64,000 nt of DNA from Flavobacterium frigidimaris (lineage in GTDB: Bacteria > Bacteroidota > Bacteroidia > Flavobacteriales > Flavobacteriaceae). The DNA lies in the NCBI GenBank assembly GCA_900129595.1, contig FQWG01000014.1:1-64000 (forward strand), read 5' to 3'. The notes under the pieces were generated by a model. That model worked only from the letters and a program-made list of their open reading frames with translations. It searched no databases and was not told the origin of the DNA. Positions 17,514-27,234 of the stretch are shown one piece after another (position 1 is the first letter of the stretch; every line of letters begins with the position of its first letter). A program made the position numbers and the translations under genes.

Positions 17514-18086
17514 TTATTTTTTGGCAAGTGTAAGTTCTACAGAGAATCTAGCAGTACAGTTATCCTGTCCGGTTATGGTTTGTGTTCCTTTTATAATATT
17601 TTCTTTAATATCATCAAGAACAACATTCATTTTTACTCTGTTCTTTGAAATACTGTCACTGGTGAATTCAAGCATTATTTTATCTTCGATGTATTTTGCT
17701 TTAAATACCCGTACCAGCTTTTTATTATTTAGTACATTGGTATAAATTCCGGTAGAATCAGACACAAATTCCCAGGATTCATTACGCTGATCCCCTATTA
17801 CATATTGGTTGCAGTTAGATTCTCTGCATAGCGTTTTACTATTCCAAAAACCTTTCAGGAATTCGGGCCACTTCTTAATTAAGTCGCTATTCTCATTAAT
17901 GGTATTTTTTAAAGCAGCTAAACTGTCCCGCATCAATAATAAAGTTTTATAGTCAGCCTCTTTCTTTTTAAATTCCTCTTCTTTTATAATCACAGCTTTT
18001 TCCCTATTTTGGAGTTCAAGTTCTTTTTTACTTTCACAGGAAATAAAAACACAGATAAGTAATAATAGAATAGCTAATTTTTTCAT
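17514..18086 (-). CDS. Coiled-coil lipoprotein, partner of the antiporter
   Basis: This 190-residue protein has a lipoprotein signal (MKKLAILLLLICVFISCES, lipobox F-I-S-C, Cys18). A charged coiled coil of about 40 residues follows (ELQNREKAVIIKEEEFKKKE onward). After it comes a C-terminal beta domain with two close cysteines (TLCRESNCNQYV) and a final FSVELTLAKK strand. I do not recognise the family. It lies first in a two-gene operon with the antiporter, 6 bases apart, so it may regulate or anchor it; that is inference. The gene is preceded by a long AT-rich region. Confidence 0.65.
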   Translation of the reverse strand: MKKLAILLLLICVFISCESKKELELQNREKAVIIKEEEFKKKEADYKTLLLMRDSLAALKNTINENSDLIKKWPEFLKGFWNSKTLCRESNCNQYVIGDQRNESWEFVSDSTGIYTNVLNNKKLVRVFKAKYIEDKIMLEFTSDSISKNRVKMNVVLDDIKENIIKGTQTITGQDNCTARFSVELTLAKK

Positions 18087-18450
18087 AGATCATTTTTTTG
18101 GATATACAATTTAACCAAAATATATTGGCATGCCAAGAAAAAAGGAAAATAAAAAGATTAATAATTACCCTGCCAGACAAATAACATTAATATTCTTGTA
18201 TTAACGTCTTGCTAAAGCAGCTTTGTTTTAATAATGGTAAACTTCTCGATTAGAATTTTTAATCCATTATAGGGAATCCTAAAACACCAGTACAATAATG
18301 CTCCTAATTAGAGCATTTGACTTAACTAATCTACTAGCCTTTAGTAAAAAGGAATTAATGAATTGTTTGTTAAAAACATTTTTTTGCGTTTTTTTTACTC
18401 AAATGGAGACGAAATTCATAAGATAAATTAGGGAAAAGGATAGTTAGGGA

Positions 18451-18639
18451 TTAAGCAACAAGCGTATATAATCTGAATAAATAGAAACCTATATTTCTCA
18501 ATTCTCTAAATTTACATCTAAACATTTTTATTTTTGCATTAAAAGATTCTGCTGAAACATTTGTACTTCTATTGTCAAAATAGTCTAAAATTGACTGGTA
18601 ATTAAAAGTTATGTTATGGAACAAAATATTAAATTTTTA
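18451..18639 (-). pseudogene. C-terminal relic of an ISL3/ISAon1-type transposase
   Basis: On the minus strand an open frame bounded by stops encodes about 62 residues. It reads FNILFHNITFNYQSILDYFD, then NRSTNVSAESFNAKIKMFR, ending in FYLFRLYTLVA. This matches the end of ISAon1/ISL3-type DDE transposases, where Y-F-D-N-R-S-T-N-A-S-A-E-S-F-N-A-K-I-K is the conserved final block holding the catalytic Glu. No start codon and no upstream catalytic part are present, so it is a fragment of a lost insertion sequence. Confidence 0.8.
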
Positions 18640-18675
18640 AAACCTGAGAATAATAAAATTGTGACATAATCACGC

Positions 18676-18715
18676 AAAAAAAAGCCTTCAAAACAAATTG
18701 TTTCAAAGGCTTTTT
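18676..18715. terminator. Terminator of the GH3 operon
   Basis: AAAAAGCCTT (18679-18688) and AAGGCTTTTT (18706-18715) form the stem. A runs on one side and T runs on the other give it terminator character on both strands. It lies 23 bases after the stop of the GH3 gene. Confidence 0.75.
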
Positions 18716-18737
18716 ACTAACTATAATTAACTAATAA

Positions 18738-21185
18738 TTACGGCTTAAGCTCTGTAAACTTCGAATCTAATGCGAAAGATTTCTTCACTTTTTCTACTGT
18801 AATTTCTTTTGCAACCGAAAATTCAACTGATTTTTTAATATCTAAAGATGAAGCTCCTACAAAAACCTTATAGGCCCCTGCTTCTGCAATCCAGGCGCTT
18901 TTGCTCTCTAAAAATGAAGCCAGATCTTTTGGCGATAAAGTCAATTGCAACGTTTGGCTTTCTCCCGGTTTTAATTCTTTTGTTTTACCAAAAGCTTTTA
19001 GTTCTTCTTTTGGTTTATCAATAGATTTTGCAGGAGCCGAAAGGTAAACCTGAACAACTTCTTTTCCGGCCATTTTTCCTGTATTTTTTACCGTAACAGA
19101 AACAGTCAATTTATCTGTAAAAGTTGGTGAACTTAATTTTACATTAGTATAATCAAAAGTCGTGTATGAACTTCCAAAACCAAATTCATAAGATGGTTTA
19201 ATATTAAAAGTATTAAAATAACGGTATCCTACATAAACACCTTCTTCATAAGTTACCTCTTTTGGATTATCAGCTGGAAGCCCAGGGAAGTTTTTGGCTG
19301 ATGGTGTATCAGAATATTTCACAGGGAAAGTCATCGTTAGTTTTCCAGACGGATTTATTTTTCCTGAAACAACATCTGCAACAGAATGTCCGCCTTCCTG
19401 ACCGGGTTGCCACGCCAGTAAAATAGCATCAACTTTGCCTTTCCATGATGCTGTTTCGATTACACCGCCAATATTTAAAATAACCACTACTTTTTTGCCC
19501 TTAGCATGAAAAGCTTTTGAAATTTTATCCAGCATTTCAATCTCTTCATTGGCCATATTAAAATCATTATCCACAACCCTGTCTCCGCCTTCTCCTGAAT
19601 TTCTTCCCAGAGTTACAAACGCGATTTCTGAACTTGCCGCTTTTTTAGCAATAAAGGCATCATCCATTTTTAGTTCTGGAAGTCTTTCCGGCAAAGCCAA
19701 AATCCCTCTTACTTTTCTTCTTTCTTTTTCGGCTACTACTTCTTTTTCAGCGTGTGGTTTATACAAGTCAATCAATTCTTTGTCTAATTTGTAACCCGCT
19801 GCGGTTAATCCTTCTAAAAGAGAAACGGTGTGTTTATTATTTACACTTCCGCTTCCTGTTCCTCCTGTAATCCAGGCATAAGAAGTCACTCCAAATACAG
19901 AAACCTCTTTTTGCTTGTCAGCAAAAGGCAATGTATTATTGGTGTTTTTAAGCAAAACCATTCCTTCTGCCGCAGCATTTCTTGTCACTTCAGCATTTTT
20001 TGTCAGGTTGGGTTTGTCACTGTATTTGTATTTTGCAAAAGTTGGCGTACGAAAAATATATTCTAAAATTCTTTTCGCATTTGTATTGGCCACTTCCTGA
20101 GATAATTTACCCGAGTTTAAAGCCTCTAATAATGCTTTTTTCTGAACAGGAATTCCCGGCATTAACAAATCATTTCCAGCAATCATTTGTTTGACAACAT
20201 CTGAATTTGATCCGTCTTTGATAGATTCAAAACCCGGAAAACCACCAAACCAATCTGTCATAACAATTCCTTTAAAACCCCATTCGTTTCTTAAAACCTC
20301 TGTTAGCAAATCTTTTCTGTCAGAAGTATATTCGCCATTCAGTTTATTATAAGATGACATTACCGTCCAGGGCTGCGATTCTTTTACCGTGATTTCAAAA
20401 CCTTTTAAATAAATTTCTCTAATGGCCCTTTCAGAAACGTGGGCATTGATTGTTAAACGGTTGGTTTCTTCATTATTCACTGCAAAGTGCTTGATTGAAG
20501 TTCCCACTCCCTGCGACTGGATTCCGTTTACAATTGCTGCTGCAGTTTTCCCTGAAATCAACGGATCTTCAGAATAATATTCGAAGTTTCTTCCGTTCAG
20601 GGGGTTTCTTTGAATATTCAAAGCCGGTGCCAATAAAACATCCACACCATATTCCTTTACCTCATTACCCATTGCTTTTCCGACTTCTTCTAAAAGTGCT
20701 TTATTCCAGGTTGAAGCCAAAGCAGTTCCTACCGGAAATGCCGTTGCGTAATAGGTTTTTGAATCATTTTCTCTGGTTGGTGCAATTCTTAAACCCGCAG
20801 GACCATCGGCTACAACTGTTGCAGGAATTCCGAATCGTTCGAAAGCAGCAGTTCCGCCCGCTGCTCCGGGAACCAAACCTTGTTTAGAATCTCCAACAGG
20901 GCCAGTGAGAACTTCGATACCCGGCATTCCGGTTCCGATAAGCAATTCTACTTTTTCTGCATTGGTCATTTGTTTGATGATGGCATCAATTCTTTGATCA
21001 TTAGAAAGACGTGTATCTTCCCAAATATCTAATTTTCCGTTTCTGTTTAAATCGAAAAATTTAAATCCTTTGATCGTTAAAACCGGCGGATTCGTTTCAT
21101 TTTTAGGAGTATTCCAGGACAAATTAGAAAGCACTAATGCTGTCAAAAGCGTAACTCTTGCTGTTTTTATAAATGTATGTTTCAT
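18738..21185 (-). CDS. GH3 beta-glucosidase-type glycosidase (secreted)
   Basis: This 815-residue protein has an N-terminal signal-like hydrophobic segment (residues 8-20). The GH3 barrel carries the substrate-binding pair KHFAVNNEETNR (232-243) and the nucleophile Asp311 in GIVMTDWFGG. The alpha/beta sandwich follows with LGRNSGEGGDR, and a C-terminal fibronectin III-like domain is present (KEVVQVYLSAP and YKVFVGASS). A calcium-loop-like motif, FFDLNRNGKLDIWED (43-57), precedes the barrel; the second GH3 of this locus has the same. It hydrolyses beta-linked gluco-oligosaccharides or related glycans in the periplasm. It is last in the minus-strand operon, 40 bases after the esterase gene. Confidence 0.92.
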   Translation of the reverse strand: MKHTFIKTARVTLLTALVLSNLSWNTPKNETNPPVLTIKGFKFFDLNRNGKLDIWEDTRLSNDQRIDAIIKQMTNAEKVELLIGTGMPGIEVLTGPVGDSKQGLVPGAAGGTAAFERFGIPATVVADGPAGLRIAPTRENDSKTYYATAFPVGTALASTWNKALLEEVGKAMGNEVKEYGVDVLLAPALNIQRNPLNGRNFEYYSEDPLISGKTAAAIVNGIQSQGVGTSIKHFAVNNEETNRLTINAHVSERAIREIYLKGFEITVKESQPWTVMSSYNKLNGEYTSDRKDLLTEVLRNEWGFKGIVMTDWFGGFPGFESIKDGSNSDVVKQMIAGNDLLMPGIPVQKKALLEALNSGKLSQEVANTNAKRILEYIFRTPTFAKYKYSDKPNLTKNAEVTRNAAAEGMVLLKNTNNTLPFADKQKEVSVFGVTSYAWITGGTGSGSVNNKHTVSLLEGLTAAGYKLDKELIDLYKPHAEKEVVAEKERRKVRGILALPERLPELKMDDAFIAKKAASSEIAFVTLGRNSGEGGDRVVDNDFNMANEEIEMLDKISKAFHAKGKKVVVILNIGGVIETASWKGKVDAILLAWQPGQEGGHSVADVVSGKINPSGKLTMTFPVKYSDTPSAKNFPGLPADNPKEVTYEEGVYVGYRYFNTFNIKPSYEFGFGSSYTTFDYTNVKLSSPTFTDKLTVSVTVKNTGKMAGKEVVQVYLSAPAKSIDKPKEELKAFGKTKELKPGESQTLQLTLSPKDLASFLESKSAWIAEAGAYKVFVGASSLDIKKSVEFSVAKEITVEKVKKSFALDSKFTELKP

Positions 21186-21225
21186 ATATAGATAGTTTAA
21201 ATAGTCTCTTTATTAAAGGGAAAGA

Positions 21226-22113
21226 TTAGTTTAGAAATCCTTGTAGTGTAAGCCATTCTTCAAAACGGGTTTCCCAGGAATCTACTGGCAGGTTTTGTTT
21301 TCCTGTTCCAAAGCCGTGACCGCCTTTTGAGTACATATGCAATTCGACACTTTGTCCTGCTTCCAGCCATTTATTGTACATCTGAATACTTCTTGGTGCC
21401 AGTTTTAACTGATCATCGCTGGCTGCGCACAAAAACATTGGAATTTTCTTCAGCGGAGTTGCAACGGTTAAAAGTTCCGGTCTTGGACCTCCATAAATAT
21501 TGGCAACAAAATCCGGTAATTGGTCTACTGAATTCTCTAAAACCGTTTCCATCGCAACTGTACTTCCTGCTGAAAACCCAATAATTCCCACTTTCTTTGT
21601 GTCGATTCCGTATTTTGAAGCATTGTCACGAACATATTTTAAAGCATTTTTTCCATCTTCTGCCGCTAATTTTATAGTAGCTAAAGAGCTTTTTTCGAAA
21701 GCAGCCCTATCTTTTAATTTCTCCATCATTTCTCTAGCCGGATCATTACTTTGAGTTTTATTCAAACGGTATTTTAAAACAAAAGCGGTGATTCCTTTTT
21801 TGTTCAATATTTCCGCTAATTCTTTTCCTTCTCTATCAATAGACAAACTCTGAAAACCTCCGCCTGGCGCAATTACAATTGCCGTTCCTGTATTCTTAAC
21901 GCCCGTTGGAACCTGATAAACCAACAAAGATGGATTCGTTACATTATAAACCACTTCGGTCTTAAAAAGATCCGAATACATTTGAGCTTCTTTTTGTGTC
22001 CAGTTCTCAGACCCAGGAGCTTTTCCTGAATATAATTTTACGGTTTGCTGCGCTTTTGCTGCTGTGCATAAAAGCAAGCAAAAAGCAACTAATACTGTGA
22101 TTCTATTTTTCAT
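21226..22113 (-). CDS. Secreted alpha/beta hydrolase, carbohydrate esterase-like
   Basis: Using the ATG at 22113 (a start at 22182 would place 23 odd residues before the signal) the protein begins MKNRITVLVAFCLLLCTAAK, a clear Sec signal, and has 295 residues. It shows APGGGFQSLSIDREG (oxyanion region), the nucleophile in GFSAGSTVAM, and a C-terminal His in GGHGFG. This is the layout of acetyl-xylan-esterase-like BD-FAE hydrolases that deacylate plant polysaccharides. It lies between two GH3 genes, in keeping with removing ester groups before the glycosidases act. The gap of 198 bases to the upstream GH3 holds a repeat-like stretch. Confidence 0.8.
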   Translation of the reverse strand: MKNRITVLVAFCLLLCTAAKAQQTVKLYSGKAPGSENWTQKEAQMYSDLFKTEVVYNVTNPSLLVYQVPTGVKNTGTAIVIAPGGGFQSLSIDREGKELAEILNKKGITAFVLKYRLNKTQSNDPAREMMEKLKDRAAFEKSSLATIKLAAEDGKNALKYVRDNASKYGIDTKKVGIIGFSAGSTVAMETVLENSVDQLPDFVANIYGGPRPELLTVATPLKKIPMFLCAASDDQLKLAPRSIQMYNKWLEAGQSVELHMYSKGGHGFGTGKQNLPVDSWETRFEEWLTLQGFLN

Positions 22114-22119
22114 TATGAT

Positions 22120-22300
22120 TTGTGGTATTAAGTTTAATTTAATCTGCAAAGGCACCAAGACACTCCTTTTTTTGTGTTTCACTCAGATTTAAAAAATATT
22201 AAGGCTCATAAGCGCACATTATTTATTTATAAATTTAAATCTGCTCAATCTGCGAGAGACACGACAGATCTTCTTCTATTGTAAGTTTCGCGCCTTTCTG
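22120..22300. repeat. Intergenic repeat-like stretch between esterase and GH3
   Basis: The segment is richer in G and C than its neighbours. It carries related blocks in opposite directions (TCTGCAAAGGCACCAAG near 22143 and CGCGCCTTTCTGG near 22289) plus two AATCTGC-type blocks between them. This resembles the degenerate CGCAAAGGCGC repeats often found between Flavobacterium genes. It is imperfect and was recognised by eye only. Confidence 0.3.
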
Positions 22301-22311
22301 GCATAAAAAAA

Positions 22312-24624
22312 TTACTGTTTCTTATAAGTTTCCGTCCTGGCATCTTTTATAACACCTTTCCAGTTTAGTCCAAAGGCAAAATCGTAAAGATTTCCTTCGC
22401 TGTCTTTATGCGAAACCATATCAAAAGGAACGTCTTCAAATTGCTTTTCAACTGTTTCCATATTTGCCGGCATTTGAACCGGCAACAGTCCTGATGGTTC
22501 TGATTTCCCCGAAATAATATCCAGAACCGCTTGGGTAGAAACTCCGAAATTCAATATAATTCCGTCTACCTGTTTTTCAAATTCATTAAAAATCATAGGT
22601 TTAGACGCTGTTACCGAAACAATAACCGGTTTTCCGTTCATCATGTCTCTGGTGTCAAGAATTGTTCTCAAATCCATTGTGTTAGCAACTGTTACTGTTT
22701 TGTTTTTATAGGTTCTGTCCTTAATTGTGGGGTCAATAACCTGATCTCCGGCAGCGATACTTTTAGCTCTGGCTTCTGTTGCAGTATAAGTTGTGTATTG
22801 AAGTGAAATTGGCACATAACCGTTGCTTCCGTTTGTTCTGTCTTTTAAATCATAACCACCTTCTAAACTCTGTGGACTAGTTACAAAAACAATAGCAAAA
22901 TCAGCTTTTGATGGATCTTCGGTTACGTTGTAATATTTCTTAACCAATTCTAAATTTACCGGATATTCCAATTTTGGCTGACTTGCAACGCCCCACCAAT
23001 CTTTTGTAGAAGCCGTATAAATCTTCGGAATAAAAACTGTTTTCTTTTCTTTTAATGGAAGAACCGAAGCTTTATTTTTTAACATTACAACCGATTTTAA
23101 CTGAGCCTGATAACCCTCTTTCATAAACTCAGGATTTCCAACAATTGCTTTTGTTTCGGCAACATTCAAATATGGATTTTCAAAAAGTCCAACCCTGAAA
23201 ATATTCTTTAATAATCGAACAGCAGATCTTTCAAAACGAGCCCTCATAAAAGGTTCTCCAAATTCTTTGATTCCCATTTGGTACGCTTCCAGAACTGGCT
23301 TTTTATCATTGTTTCCTCCAAACTGATCTACTCCGGCAACAATAGCTTTATAGTGTCTTTCTACAATCGAAAGATTCTCAACCCCCCAAGGTTTACCGGC
23401 AAAAAGATTTGGTGTTTTTCCTTCATCGCCAGTTACCAGCCAATCTGTACAAACTACGCCGTCATAACCGTATTTATCTCTCAATAAATCTGTAATGATA
23501 TATTTGCTGTAACCGTTGGCTACGTTTTCGTTGTATTTTTTATCCTGATCAAAAGTGATTGTATAATAAGGCATAACCGCCGAAGCTTTGCTTGTTTTTC
23601 CTTTTAGTTTGAAAGCTCCATTGATAAACGGATCTATATGCTGCTGCAAATTATTTCCTGGATAAACGGCAAATTTTCCGTAAGCCCAGTGGCCGTCGCG
23701 TCCACCTTCTTCAGCACCACCACTTGGCCAGTGTTTTACCATTGCATTTACACTTTTATAACCCCAACCATCCTTGATTTCGTCTTTTCCGTATGAAGTT
23801 TGAAATCCGTCAATATATGCACGTCCCATATCTCTGGTTAAGGCTGGGCTTTCGCCAAAGGTCATCGAAATCCTGTACCATCTTGGTTCTGATCCTAAGT
23901 CGATTTGCGGAGATAAGGCCGTTGCAATTCCTAACGCACGATATTCTTTAGCAGCAATTTGACCAAACTGTTCTACAATTTTGGGATCGAAAGTTGATGC
24001 CATTCCTAAACCATCGGGCCACATTGAGATTGTTCCTCCTGCTCCAGCATTAAATTCTGCGGTAACAGTTGCATTATGACGCGGATCTGTACTGGTATTA
24101 CTCGGGATTCCCAGACCAATTCCTTCTACAAAAGCCTGCATTTGGTTGTTCCATAAAGCAGCTACTTCAGGACTTTCTACATTTGTGATCAAAACATGGC
24201 GAAGATTATCTTCTTTCAAAAAAGCCTTTTGCTGATCCGTTAAATCATACGCTTTAGCATTGCTTTGCGGAAATACTTTTCCGTTATAAGTTCCTGCATT
24301 ATAACCCGCTATTCCTGCCGGTAAAGCCTGATGACGACTGTATAACATCAATCCTGCAATTTGTTCTACTGACATTTGAGAAGCTAAATCTTTAGCTCTT
24401 TCGTCTGCCGAAAGACGCCAGTCTTCATACTTATCCAGTTTCCCGTTTTTGTTTAAATCTTTAAATTTCTTTGCGCTTACGGTTATAATTTTGATGCCAG
24501 ATTCGGGAGAATATCCCAAATCGGCACCTTTATTATTTTTAATAATGGTAAAGTTTTCCTGCTGAGCTTGTACTGTAACGCTTATAAAAAAAGCGAAACC
24601 GACAGTTATGATTATTTTTTTCAT
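22312..24624 (-). CDS. GH3 glycosidase, second paralog (secreted)
   Basis: This 770-residue protein has a Sec signal (MKKIIITVGFAFFISVTVQA), a calcium-loop-like KDLNKNGKLDKYEDWR (55-70) and the GH3 barrel. NAMVKHWPSGGAEEGGRDGH (293-312) takes the place of the KHF-x-x-N-N-E block. The predicted nucleophile is Asp394 in GVVCTDWLVTG. The second domain ends in FGVSTQAVLDIISGKSEPSG. It is more distant from classical beta-glucosidases than the neighbouring GH3 and has no fibronectin III-like tail, so its substrate may differ. It starts 10 bases after the stop of the TonB receptor gene. Confidence 0.9.
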   Translation of the reverse strand: MKKIIITVGFAFFISVTVQAQQENFTIIKNNKGADLGYSPESGIKIITVSAKKFKDLNKNGKLDKYEDWRLSADERAKDLASQMSVEQIAGLMLYSRHQALPAGIAGYNAGTYNGKVFPQSNAKAYDLTDQQKAFLKEDNLRHVLITNVESPEVAALWNNQMQAFVEGIGLGIPSNTSTDPRHNATVTAEFNAGAGGTISMWPDGLGMASTFDPKIVEQFGQIAAKEYRALGIATALSPQIDLGSEPRWYRISMTFGESPALTRDMGRAYIDGFQTSYGKDEIKDGWGYKSVNAMVKHWPSGGAEEGGRDGHWAYGKFAVYPGNNLQQHIDPFINGAFKLKGKTSKASAVMPYYTITFDQDKKYNENVANGYSKYIITDLLRDKYGYDGVVCTDWLVTGDEGKTPNLFAGKPWGVENLSIVERHYKAIVAGVDQFGGNNDKKPVLEAYQMGIKEFGEPFMRARFERSAVRLLKNIFRVGLFENPYLNVAETKAIVGNPEFMKEGYQAQLKSVVMLKNKASVLPLKEKKTVFIPKIYTASTKDWWGVASQPKLEYPVNLELVKKYYNVTEDPSKADFAIVFVTSPQSLEGGYDLKDRTNGSNGYVPISLQYTTYTATEARAKSIAAGDQVIDPTIKDRTYKNKTVTVANTMDLRTILDTRDMMNGKPVIVSVTASKPMIFNEFEKQVDGIILNFGVSTQAVLDIISGKSEPSGLLPVQMPANMETVEKQFEDVPFDMVSHKDSEGNLYDFAFGLNWKGVIKDARTETYKKQ

Positions 24625-24634
24625 AAAATGAATT

Positions 24635-26893
24635 TTAGAATCTGAAATTAAGGGAGGCTTCTAAAGTAAACGGACGAATGTAAGATCCTACCAAAAGCTG
24701 ATCGTAATAAGCTGAAGCATCTGTAATTAATTCAGCTCCACTAATCGCTCCTTTTGCTCCGGTTTGGTTTAAAAAGTTTACAGCTGTTAGACCAATATCA
24801 AAGTGATCGTTGATTTTGTAATTTACCCCTCCAAAGGTTTCCCATCTTGGGGCAAAGAATAGCGCATTGGTAAGATTAGCGTACTGCTTACTGAAATAAC
24901 GAAAACTTGCCCAAACCTTGAAATCTTTATAGGTATAACTTGGATCAATTTCCATTAATACTTTAGAGATTTCTAATACGTTTTTATCGTTATAAGAATA
25001 GTTGTTACCAAAAGCAGAGAAATCATAATTTTTATACACCGGATCCTGAAAAGTAATCAGATAATGAAGATTAAATCCTTTAAACGGAGTGGCTACAATA
25101 TCAGTTGTCCATCCTAAAGTTTGAATATCGTAAAAAACGGTAGCCACTTCTGACTGACTTCCATCTGCTGGATTTACTAAATTTAATCGTGCCTGATAAT
25201 TGTTTCTGGTCAAATAAGTTGCCTGAGAAACTACACTAAATTTATCCTGATTATAGTACAATCCAAAAGCAGCCAAAGGACTTTTGGTTTTAGCCAAATT
25301 GGGCGCTACAGATCCTGAATAACTCTCTAGTTGTCCATTTTTTTCGGTATAAGTGAAATCTGCTAAAATTCCGGCACTTTTTGTTACTTTATAAATAGCA
25401 TTGATCGAACCTCCTAAATGAAACCAGTTGTTATCAAAATACGATTTCTGGCTTGGATCAAAAACCAAATTTGGAGTTCTTGGCGTTTGGTAATAATCTC
25501 CTTTTAGTTTATGGTATCTTAAATTGATACCATAAGCCAATGTCAAACGGTCTGAAACGGTCCAGTTATCAGAGAAATAACCTGATAATTTGTTCTCGAA
25601 TCCATTGTGGTATTCTCCACCAACATTGTAGTTATAAAATCCGTCAGCATCTGTATTTGAAGTTCCTCCCGGAGTATTACGAACCAATTTGTCGGGATTT
25701 GCACTTACGGTTTGGTTAAAGAAAGAACGGCTTGAAGTAAACTCGTCTACATTATAGTAATATTCTAGTAATCCGAATCTCCATTTGTGTTTTTCAACAT
25801 TTTTTTTAATTTCAAATCGGGATAAAAAACTTGTTGTTGGTGTTCCGTCTGTATACAAACCTAACATCGAATTTACATTTCCTACATAAGGCTGACCAGA
25901 AGCTTCATATGTAAAATTATCTGCTGGATTTGCCTGAAAAATACTTAGCGGAATTGCAATTAACTGCGAAGCTCTTGATGTTCTAAAACGAGTTGAAAAA
26001 TTGAATTTCCAATCGTTTGCCAAATCATAATTTCCTAAGATATCAAAGGTGTGAGAAGTTGTTGCTGCATCACTTCCACCCATATCAGCAAATTTGGTTT
26101 CTCCTGTAAGGATATCTTTAAATTTCATGGTTCCGTCATTGACAATGTATGAATCACGACCAATTTTAAAATCATTGTACTCTTCAACTTTTCCACCTTC
26201 CTTATATCTAAAAACGGCATAATTCGTTAAAGAAGCCGAGTTTGCATATTTATACAAAAAGCTAATCTGCCCCTTTCCGTTATTAAATTTCTTGGTTAAG
26301 CCCGCTCTGTAAATTTGAGTTCTGTCTGAATATTTGGCAAATTTTAAATCAAAAGAATTTGGATCAAAATTAGCGTAAGCCCCCATAGTGTACGACCATC
26401 CTTTTGCCAATGGCCCAGAGACATTAAGATCTCCTTTCATCCAACCGAAACTTGATCCTGAAAAATTACCATTGATTTCTAATTTATCAGTTCCTAGCCT
26501 AGTATATGAGTTTACTGCGAAACCCAAATCTCCAGTTGTAATGGCTGCTTCTCCAATTTTAAGCAAGCCTGTGCGATCTAAACTTTTGCTTTGTCTCCAG
26601 GTTCTGTTTGGCAATTCTGGCCAAAAATAATACACAACCGGTAAATCATTTTCTTGAATGGTGATTCCACCCACCGTTGATGGCAATCCGATATTTACAT
26701 CACGTGGACCTGAATTATTGGCCGCATTAAGCATGACATTTCTGTTTTTTTCTTCTTTGGTATCTGTCTCGACAATTTTGGTGATTTTTTTAATTGAATC
26801 AGTTGCTTTTTCCTGTTTTTTATCCTCTTGAGAGTAAGCATCAAAAGTCGGAAAAACAGCCATACAGAGTGCTGAGATTAGCATTTTTTTCAT
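24635..26893 (-). CDS. TonB-dependent outer membrane receptor, compact form
   Basis: This 752-residue protein has a Sec signal (MKKMLISALCMAVFPTFDAYS). A charged linker follows with VMLNAANNSGPRDVNIGLPS, a plug-like start without the carboxypeptidase-regulatory domain of SusC. A long series of beta strands ends in TLEASLNFRF, whose terminal Phe is typical of outer membrane barrels. It is first in the operon, followed by GH3, esterase and GH3, and no SusD gene accompanies it. It probably imports the glycan that the two GH3 enzymes act upon. The promoter and a perfect palindrome lie at 26928-26976, next to the divergent Nudix regulator. Confidence 0.82.
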   Translation of the reverse strand: MKKMLISALCMAVFPTFDAYSQEDKKQEKATDSIKKITKIVETDTKEEKNRNVMLNAANNSGPRDVNIGLPSTVGGITIQENDLPVVYYFWPELPNRTWRQSKSLDRTGLLKIGEAAITTGDLGFAVNSYTRLGTDKLEINGNFSGSSFGWMKGDLNVSGPLAKGWSYTMGAYANFDPNSFDLKFAKYSDRTQIYRAGLTKKFNNGKGQISFLYKYANSASLTNYAVFRYKEGGKVEEYNDFKIGRDSYIVNDGTMKFKDILTGETKFADMGGSDAATTSHTFDILGNYDLANDWKFNFSTRFRTSRASQLIAIPLSIFQANPADNFTYEASGQPYVGNVNSMLGLYTDGTPTTSFLSRFEIKKNVEKHKWRFGLLEYYYNVDEFTSSRSFFNQTVSANPDKLVRNTPGGTSNTDADGFYNYNVGGEYHNGFENKLSGYFSDNWTVSDRLTLAYGINLRYHKLKGDYYQTPRTPNLVFDPSQKSYFDNNWFHLGGSINAIYKVTKSAGILADFTYTEKNGQLESYSGSVAPNLAKTKSPLAAFGLYYNQDKFSVVSQATYLTRNNYQARLNLVNPADGSQSEVATVFYDIQTLGWTTDIVATPFKGFNLHYLITFQDPVYKNYDFSAFGNNYSYNDKNVLEISKVLMEIDPSYTYKDFKVWASFRYFSKQYANLTNALFFAPRWETFGGVNYKINDHFDIGLTAVNFLNQTGAKGAISGAELITDASAYYDQLLVGSYIRPFTLEASLNFRF

Positions 26894-26927
26894 AAGTGGT
26901 TAGTTAGTTAAGTAAGAATATAATTTC

Positions 26928-26948
26928 ATTGCTTCAATATGAAGCAAT
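26928..26948. promoter_or_regulatory. Perfect palindrome ATTGCTTCA-ATA-TGAAGCAAT, probable operator
   Basis: Nine-bp arms are separated by three bases, 35-55 bases before the receptor ATG. The palindrome overlaps the -7 box (26945-26952), where a bound repressor would block the polymerase. The adjacent Nudix-fold regulator is the obvious candidate protein. Confidence 0.6.
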
Positions 26949-26976
26949 ATTAAAAACATTTTCTGATATCAACAAA
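26945..26976 (-). promoter_or_regulatory. Promoter of the TonB receptor-GH3 operon
   Basis: Read on the minus strand: TTTG (26973-26976), 20 bases, then TAATATTG (26945-26952), one base off TAnnTTTG. The receptor ATG lies about 50 bases downstream. Confidence 0.5.
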
Positions 26977-27234
26977 TAAAACCATGAAAAAATTTCATAA
27001 TCGTATCATAACTAACCATTAAATATCATATAACCAAAGAATGACAAATATTATTAACGAGTTGGGAATTGAACTAAAAAAAACTATCTCGTTTGCGTAA
27101 AGTACTGTAATCATTGAAAAAAAAGGATTTTTTAGAAAAAATGGATTTGAAAATTCTTGAAGTAAAATAAAAAAAGTAAACGCGATAGTTCTTTTTTGTA
27201 AGGTCCAAAAAATTGTCAGAAAAAATTTAAACAA

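Larger units (their letters stand above)
18087..18737. other. Gene-free stretch with a transposase relic and a terminator
   Basis: Contains the ISAon1-type relic (18451-18639) and the terminator at 18676-18715. The left half (18087-18450) has no recognisable features. Confidence 0.5.

Noticed and set aside
20495..20887. 130-codon frame opposite the first GH3 gene
   Set aside because: It is an antisense shadow of a well-supported enzyme.
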